From Dechloromonas sp. UBA6271 (GTDB lineage Bacteria; Pseudomonadota; Gammaproteobacteria; Burkholderiales; Rhodocyclaceae), in the NCBI GenBank assembly GCA_002440665.1, contig DJUX01000046.1, positions 1-64,000 of the forward strand: a DNA stretch of 64,000 nt, in the 5' to 3' direction. Below the pieces are notes generated by a model that was given only the letters and a program-made list of their open reading frames with translations, searched no databases and was not told the origin of the DNA. Below are positions 59,504-64,000 of the stretch, piece after piece (the first letter of the stretch is position 1; the number at the start of each line of letters is the position of its first letter). Made by a program: the position numbers and the translations under genes.

Positions 59504-60253
59504 ATGAATCAGCCACGTTTTTACTGCCGGGAGGCGCTCGCGCCGGGCGCCCACATCGATCTGCCGGAGCCGGTGGCGCGCCATGCCGTGCGCGTCCTGC
59601 GCCTGCCACCGGGGGCAGCGGTGGTGCTGTTCGACGGGCGCGGCGGCGAATATGAAGCACGCATCGAACGTATCGAAAAAGACCGCGTGGTGGCGGCGCT
59701 CGGCGCCTGGAGCGACGTGGAGCGCGAGTCGGGGCTCGACGTGACGCTGATCCAGGCAGTCCAGGCCGGCGAGAAGATGGATTTCACGATCCAGAAGGCG
59801 GTGGAGCTCGGCGTCTCGGCGATCGTTCCGGTCGACAGCCGGCGCAGCGTCACGCGTCTGTCCGGGGAGCGGGCGGGCCGGCGTGTCGCCCACTGGCAAG
59901 GCGTGGCGGCATCCGCCTGCGAGCAGTGCGGGCGCAACCAGGTGCCGCAGGTGGCGCCGCTGGAAAAGCTGGAAAGCTGGCTGGCGCGGCCGGCGGCCGG
60001 CGTGCTGCGGCTGATGCTGGCGCCGGATGCCGAGTATGCGCTGGCCGATCTGCCGCCCGCCGGCAAGGTGCAGATGCTGATCGGTGCCGAAGGCGGGCTC
60101 GATCCGCAGGAAGTCGTAGCAGCGCAGCGGGTAGGTTTTCAGCCGGTCCGTCTCGGACCACGTGTTTTGCGCACGGAAACGGCGGCACTGGCGGCGCTGG
60201 CCGCCATGCAGGCCTTGTGGGGTGATTTCAGGGGGGGGGTGAAGCATGTTTGA
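59504..60253 (+). CDS. rsmE: 16S rRNA m3U1498 methyltransferase
   Basis: SPOUT-class SAM-dependent methyltransferase of 249 residues acting on U1498 of 16S rRNA. The N-terminal PUA-like domain is followed by the knot region with LIQAVQAGEKMDFTIQKAVELGV, MLIGAEGGLDPQEV and LGPRVLRTETAALAAL. Length and motifs are standard. A run of nine G (60231-60239) lies at its very end, and the stop overlaps the next gene start by 8 bp, so the two are translationally coupled. Confidence 0.96.
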   Translation: MNQPRFYCREALAPGAHIDLPEPVARHAVRVLRLPPGAAVVLFDGRGGEYEARIERIEKDRVVAALGAWSDVERESGLDVTLIQAVQAGEKMDFTIQKAVELGVSAIVPVDSRRSVTRLSGERAGRRVAHWQGVAASACEQCGRNQVPQVAPLEKLESWLARPAAGVLRLMLAPDAEYALADLPPAGKVQMLIGAEGGLDPQEVVAAQRVGFQPVRLGPRVLRTETAALAALAAMQALWGDFRGGVKHV

Positions 60254-61751
60254 ATCAGCGGAACTGGGCCACACCATCGACAAGGAAACCTTCAAGAAAG
60301 AGGTTCCCAAGCTGCGGGCCGCACTGCTCGACATCCAGTACGACCTGCTGGAGAAAAAGGAATTCCCGGTCGTCATCCTGGTCAGTGGGGTCGACGGCAG
60401 CGGCAAGGGCGAAACCATCAACCTGCTTTATTCCTGGATGGATCCCCGGCACATCTCGACGCTGGCCTTCTCGGCGCCGAGCGACGAGGAGTCCTCGCGA
60501 CCCTACATGTGGCGCTACTGGCGCGCCCTGCCGCCCAAGGGCAAGGTCGGCGTCTTCGCCGGTTCGTGGTACTCGCAGCCGATCGCCGACCGCATCGCCG
60601 GCGAAATGCGGCGCACTACCCTGGACGACCGACTCGACGACATCAACCGCTTCGAGGCCATGCTGGTCAACGAAGGGGCGCTGGTCCTCAAGTTCTGGTT
60701 TCATTTGTCCAAGGACGGCCAGAAGCAGCGCCTGAAAGCGCTGGAGAAAAATCCGCGCACCGCCTGGCGGGTGACGAAAGCCAGCTACGAACGCCTGAAA
60801 ACCTACGGCAAACTGCAAGAAGTCGCCGGCCATGTGCTGCGCGTGACCAACACCGCGAAAGCGCCGTGGATCATCGTCGAAGGCACCGACGATGCCTATC
60901 GTTCGCTGACCGTCGGGCGCGTCGTGCTCGATGCCATTCAGCGCCGGCTGCAGCAGGGGCGCCAGCAGGTGCCGGTGGCGCCGCCGATGATCCAGACCAT
61001 AGACCAGCGGACCGTCCTCAGCGAGCTGGACCTGACGCACAAGCTGGACAAGAAGGACTACGAGCGCGACCTGGCCAAATACCAGGCGCGGCTTTCCGAA
61101 CTGGTGCGCGATCCGCGTTTTGCCGGCAAACGCTCGCTGGTGCTGGTTTTCGAGGGCTCGGATGCGGCCGGCAAGGGCGGCAGTATCCGGCGCGTCGGGG
61201 CGTCGCTCGATGCTAGGCAGTACCAGATCATCCCGATTGCCGCGCCGACCGACGAGGAGCGCGCCCAGCCTTATCTCTGGCGTTTCTGGCGGCACATCCC
61301 GCGCATCGGCCGGGTCGCGGTATTCGACCGTTCCTGGTATGGCCGCGTGCTGGTCGAGCGGGTCGAGGGTTTCTGTTCGGAAGCCGACTGGCTGCGCGCC
61401 TACGCCGAAATCAACGATTTCGAGCACCAGCTGGCGGAGGCTGGCGTCGTGGTTGTCAAGTTCTGGCTGCAGATCAGCGCCGACGAGCAGTTGCGCCGCT
61501 TCAAGGAGCGCGAGGCGACCGATTTCAAGCGCTTCAAGATCACCGACGAGGACTGGCGCAACCGCGAGCGTTGGGACGACTACGTTTCTTCTGCCTGCGA
61601 CATGGTCGACCGCACCTCGACCGGCCTCGCACCGTGGACGCTGGTCGAAGCCAACGACAAGAATTTCGCGCGGGCGAAAGTGCTGAAGACCATCTGCCAG
61701 CACCTCGAAACCGCGCTGCAGATCGACAACGGAAAATACACACAGCAATGA
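60246..61751 (+). CDS. pap: Polyphosphate:AMP phosphotransferase (two-domain PPK2)
   Basis: Makes ADP from AMP with polyphosphate as donor, 501 residues. Two PPK2 domains lie in tandem. Domain 1 (about 13-230) has Walker A GVDGSGKGE at 48-56 and the WSWMDPRH-like YSWMDPRH. Domain 2 (about 255-490) has FEGSDAAGKGG near 301-312 and YLWRFWRHIPRIGRVAVFDRSWYGRVLVERVEG. In known class II enzymes the second domain is the active one. The 9-G run just upstream supplies its ribosome site. It overlaps argA by 4 bp. Confidence 0.95.
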   Translation: MFESAELGHTIDKETFKKEVPKLRAALLDIQYDLLEKKEFPVVILVSGVDGSGKGETINLLYSWMDPRHISTLAFSAPSDEESSRPYMWRYWRALPPKGKVGVFAGSWYSQPIADRIAGEMRRTTLDDRLDDINRFEAMLVNEGALVLKFWFHLSKDGQKQRLKALEKNPRTAWRVTKASYERLKTYGKLQEVAGHVLRVTNTAKAPWIIVEGTDDAYRSLTVGRVVLDAIQRRLQQGRQQVPVAPPMIQTIDQRTVLSELDLTHKLDKKDYERDLAKYQARLSELVRDPRFAGKRSLVLVFEGSDAAGKGGSIRRVGASLDARQYQIIPIAAPTDEERAQPYLWRFWRHIPRIGRVAVFDRSWYGRVLVERVEGFCSEADWLRAYAEINDFEHQLAEAGVVVVKFWLQISADEQLRRFKEREATDFKRFKITDEDWRNRERWDDYVSSACDMVDRTSTGLAPWTLVEANDKNFARAKVLKTICQHLETALQIDNGKYTQQ

Positions 61752-63067
61752 GCGATACCCCTTACGACGAGCATTTCGTCTCCTGGTTCCGGGCCGTCAC
61801 GCCCTATATCAACGCCTTTCGCGGCAAGACCTTCGTCATCGCCTTCGGCGGCAAGGCGGTGGCCAGCGAATTTGCCAAGACGCTGGCCTACGACGTCAAT
61901 CTGCTGGTCAGCCTCGGCATCCGCCTGGTACTGGTGCATGGCGCGCGGCCGCAGATCGAGGAAGAGCTGCGCGAAAAGAATCTGGAGTCGATTTACCACC
62001 GCGGCTACCGGGTGACCGATGCCGAAGCGCTGGATTGCGTGCTCGACGCCGTCGGCAGCGTCTATCTCGAAATCGAGGCCATGCTGTCGCAGGGGCTGCC
62101 CAACACGCCGATGGCCAACAGCCGCATCCGCGTCATCGGCGGCAACTTCATCACCGGCCAGCCGATCGGCATCCTCGACGGCATCGATATGCAATACGCC
62201 GGCAAGGTGCGCAAGGTCGATGCCGAGGGCATCAATGCCCAGCTCGGCCTTGGCAACATCGTCCTGCTCAACTGCGAGGGGCCGTCGCCGACCGGCGAAA
62301 TCTTCAACCTGCAGATGGAAGAGGCCGCCGAAGCGGTGGCGGTGGCGATCCGCGCCGACAAGCTGGTCTATCTGACCGATAGCCAGGGCGTTACCGATCC
62401 CGCCGGCGAACTGCTCGATGCGATGACCGCCGACGAGGTCGCCGAAACGACGAAGACTGGCGAGTGGCTGTCGACCGATATCCGCCGCTATCTGCCCTGC
62501 GCCCTGCGGGCCAGCCGTCTGGGGGTGGGGCGGGTGCACCTGATCGGCTTCGAGCAGGACGGCGCGCTGCTGCGCGAACTGTTCACCCATGACGGCGTCG
62601 GCACGGTGGTCACGCGCGAATCGCTGGAAAGCATCCGCGAAGCCAAGCCGGACGACATCGGCGCGCTGATTGCGCTGATCGAGCCGATGGAGGCCGAAGG
62701 CGTCCTTGTCCACCGGCCGCGCGAACTGCTGGAACGCGAGATCGACCATTTTTCCATCATCGAGCACGACGGCATCATCGTCGGCTGCGCGGCGCTCTAC
62801 GGCCATTCCGAAGAAGAGGCCGAACTAGCCTGCCTGGCGGTCAGTCTCGAACATCGCGAATGGGGCTATGGCGAGCAACTGATGAAGCGCATCGAGCGGC
62901 GGGCCAAGAAGGCCGGCGTCAAGCGCCTGTTCGTGCTGACCACGCGCACCGAGCACTGGTTCGTCGAGCGCGGCTTCAAGCTCGGTACGGTCGACGACCT
63001 GCCGGCCAGGAAACGCGATATGTACAATTACCAGCGGCGCTCCAAGGTGCTGTTCAAAACCCTTTGA
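61748..63067 (+). CDS. argA: N-acetylglutamate synthase
   Basis: First step of arginine synthesis: acetyl-CoA + glutamate to N-acetylglutamate, 439 residues. An amino-acid-kinase domain (about 15-285; FVIAFGGKAVASE, LVLVHGARPQIE) is the arginine-feedback part, without kinase activity in this family. The GNAT domain (about 295-435; ACLAVSLEHREWGYGEQLMKRIE) is catalytic. The start is the ATG overlapping the previous stop (ATGA). The same frame extends upstream only as a shadow of the phosphotransferase gene. An intrinsic terminator follows. Confidence 0.96.
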   Translation: MSDTPYDEHFVSWFRAVTPYINAFRGKTFVIAFGGKAVASEFAKTLAYDVNLLVSLGIRLVLVHGARPQIEEELREKNLESIYHRGYRVTDAEALDCVLDAVGSVYLEIEAMLSQGLPNTPMANSRIRVIGGNFITGQPIGILDGIDMQYAGKVRKVDAEGINAQLGLGNIVLLNCEGPSPTGEIFNLQMEEAAEAVAVAIRADKLVYLTDSQGVTDPAGELLDAMTADEVAETTKTGEWLSTDIRRYLPCALRASRLGVGRVHLIGFEQDGALLRELFTHDGVGTVVTRESLESIREAKPDDIGALIALIEPMEAEGVLVHRPRELLEREIDHFSIIEHDGIIVGCAALYGHSEEEAELACLAVSLEHREWGYGEQLMKRIERRAKKAGVKRLFVLTTRTEHWFVERGFKLGTVDDLPARKRDMYNYQRRSKVLFKTL

Positions 63068-63110
63068 AGCTATTTCAGGACGTTTCAGAACGTCGCAACG
63101 AATCAACTAA

Positions 63111-63135
63111 AGCCCGGATTATCCGGGTTTTTTTA
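63111..63135 (+). terminator. Intrinsic terminator after argA
   Basis: A 6-bp stem CCCGGA/TCCGGG with a 3-base loop followed by seven T. It marks the end of the core genome block; integrase-like genes start 129 bp later. Confidence 0.9.
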
Positions 63136-63221
63136 TGTCTAGTCGTTGCGTAGCGTAGCAAGACAGCGCATCATAAACGGGTAGCCAGATGGTGAGCTAA
63201 ATCGCAGCACCCCACAAAAAC

Positions 63222-63249
63222 GGGATGCTATAAAAAAATTGGGATGCTA
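63222..63249 (+). repeat. Direct repeat upstream of integrase-like genes
   Basis: GGGATGCTA occurs at 63222-63230 and 63241-63249, separated by an AT-rich ten-base spacer, 14 bp before the first integrase-like start. It may be an operator or arm-type binding site. Confidence 0.4.
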
Positions 63250-63263
63250 GGAAGGAAAAGGCC

Positions 63264-63686
63264 GTGGGAAAGCTGACAGATTGGCAGTTGCAACAATGGA
63301 TTGCATCCCGCGTGCCGATTCACGGCAGGTCCGACGGGCATGGATTGACGTTCACGCTGTCCCGAGGCGGAACGGCTGCCTGGGTGTTGCGCTATCGCAT
63401 TGCCGGGCAGGCAAAGGAATTGACCCTGGGGCGCTACCCTGACTTGAGTTTGGCGGCCGCCCGCCGGGAAGCATGGGCGCAGCGTGAACGGATTGTTTTT
63501 GGCATTGACGTTGCGGCCATCAAAACGGCGTCACGAAGGGAAAAGGGGTTGATCTATGAAATCGCCACCCTTGAAACCGAATTGCAGGGGCACGAGTTGG
63601 CAAGCGAGGCGATCCGCGCCCGGTTGGATGCGGCCCGCCTGGAATTGGGCCGGAAAATCGAAGGGGTTGAATCATGGGCAAGCTGA
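63264..63686 (+). CDS. Stand-alone integrase arm-DNA-binding domain protein
   Basis: Protein of 140 residues starting at GTG with AGGAAGGA upstream. Residues 1-90 match the N-terminal arm-type DNA-binding domain of tyrosine integrases: GLTFTLSRGGTAAWVLRYRIAGQAKELTLGRYPDLSLAAAR. A coiled-coil-like helix follows (EIATLETELQGHELASEAIRARLDAARLELGRKI). There is no catalytic domain. It overlaps the next gene by 13 bp, and the two share a very similar N-terminus, so it looks like a duplication of that domain. It may regulate recombination (inference). Confidence 0.75.
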   Translation: MGKLTDWQLQQWIASRVPIHGRSDGHGLTFTLSRGGTAAWVLRYRIAGQAKELTLGRYPDLSLAAARREAWAQRERIVFGIDVAAIKTASRREKGLIYEIATLETELQGHELASEAIRARLDAARLELGRKIEGVESWAS

Positions 63687-64000
63687 CAGATGTTGAATTG
63701 AGGAACTGGGTAAAGGCTGGGCAGCCCGTAACCAAGACAGACGGGGACGGCCTGACCTTCACGCTTTCCGCCAAGGGAACAGCGGCGTGGACGTTGCGTT
63801 ATCGGATTGCCGGGCAACGAAAGGAACTGACCCTGGGGCGTTATCCTGATTTGAGCTTGACCAAGGCCCGCAACCTGGCTGCCGAAAAGCGCGTGTCAGT
63901 CAGTCAGGGCGTCGACGTTGCCCTGGCGAAACAGAACCAGAAAGAAGCCGACAAACTGGCGGCGAAACTCGCCAAGTCCGGGACCGTCAAGGCGCTTTAC
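63674..64000 (+). CDS. Tyrosine-type integrase, N-terminal part (cut by window end)
   Basis: The first 109 residues of a phage/island integrase: MGKLTDVELRNWVKAGQPV then DGLTFTLSAKGTAAWTLRYRIAGQRKELTLGRYPDLSLTKAR, an arm-type DNA-binding domain. The core-binding and catalytic (R..HxxR..Y) regions lie beyond the window. It suggests that a mobile element begins here, next to argA. No tRNA is visible as an attachment site. Confidence 0.8.
   Translation, partial: MGKLTDVELRNWVKAGQPVTKTDGDGLTFTLSAKGTAAWTLRYRIAGQRKELTLGRYPDLSLTKARNLAAEKRVSVSQGVDVALAKQNQKEADKLAAKLAKSGTVKALY

Noticed and set aside
63068..63263. tRNA attachment site for the integrase
   Set aside because: No tRNA cloverleaf or tRNA 3' end was seen; the region holds the argA terminator and a short direct repeat only.

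Overview
The window is a high-G+C, gene-dense chromosomal segment. It most resembles a betaproteobacterium of the Rhodocyclaceae (Dechloromonas/Azonexus/Accumulibacter-like). That placement is an inference from protein character: a very large NAD-glutamate dehydrogenase, a betaproteobacterial-style glycolysis/pentose-phosphate gene run, a two-domain polyphosphate:AMP phosphotransferase, and c-type cytochromes with a fused cytochrome-porin. No rRNA, tRNA or CRISPR array was recognised.

Region 1 (1-7.9 kb) holds a two-component system, a NapC/NirT-type tetrahaem quinol dehydrogenase, a fused monohaem cytochrome/outer-membrane porin (Cyc2-like) and a small periplasmic cytochrome c. Together they could carry electrons between the quinone pool, the periplasm and the outer membrane. 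A DUF2252 protein, an acyl carrier protein, a GNAT acetyltransferase and a small cupin-like periplasmic protein follow.

Region 2 (7.9-43.3 kb) is the accessory centrepiece. Rightward from about 19 kb runs a nearly gapless operon for an extracellular-type contractile injection system (eCIS, Afp/PVC-like phage-tail-like particle): cap/terminator, unknown protein, one long sheath, two tube proteins, DUF5908, LysM baseplate hub, VgrG-like spike, PAAR-like tip, gp25-like, two large baseplate wedge proteins, a 904-aa unknown in the tail-fibre slot, tape-measure-like protein, AAA+ ATPase, and a DUF4157 effector-like protein with a nuclease-like C-terminus. Divergent from it, across a 380-bp intergenic region, is a five-gene leftward operon: a deoxyribosyltransferase/TIR-like + TPR-S + SLOG-like protein, a metacaspase, a 1819-aa protein combining two alpha/beta-hydrolase domains with a CHAT caspase-like domain, an M15 peptidase, and a nine-helix membrane protein with a TIR-like cytosolic domain. 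These are building blocks of bacterial conflict and regulated-cell-death systems. Their coupling to a CIS that lacks a recognisable receptor-binding fibre is the best candidate here for an undescribed system. A lower-G+C leftward pair (C39/papain-like peptidase and a small unknown) closes the island.

Region 3 (43.3-63.1 kb) is core metabolism: NAD-GDH, then fba, pyk, pgk, epd, gap and tkt on the minus strand, an alpha/beta hydrolase, fbp, a redoxin, rsmE, polyphosphate:AMP phosphotransferase and argA. Region 4 (63.1 kb to the end) begins another mobile region, with a stand-alone integrase arm-binding-domain protein overlapping a tyrosine-recombinase gene cut by the window edge.

Across all regions I found a dispersed 30-nt element (TGCGGTCGAC, ten variable bases, then a GGC-containing AT-rich end) in six positions on both strands, in coding and intergenic DNA.
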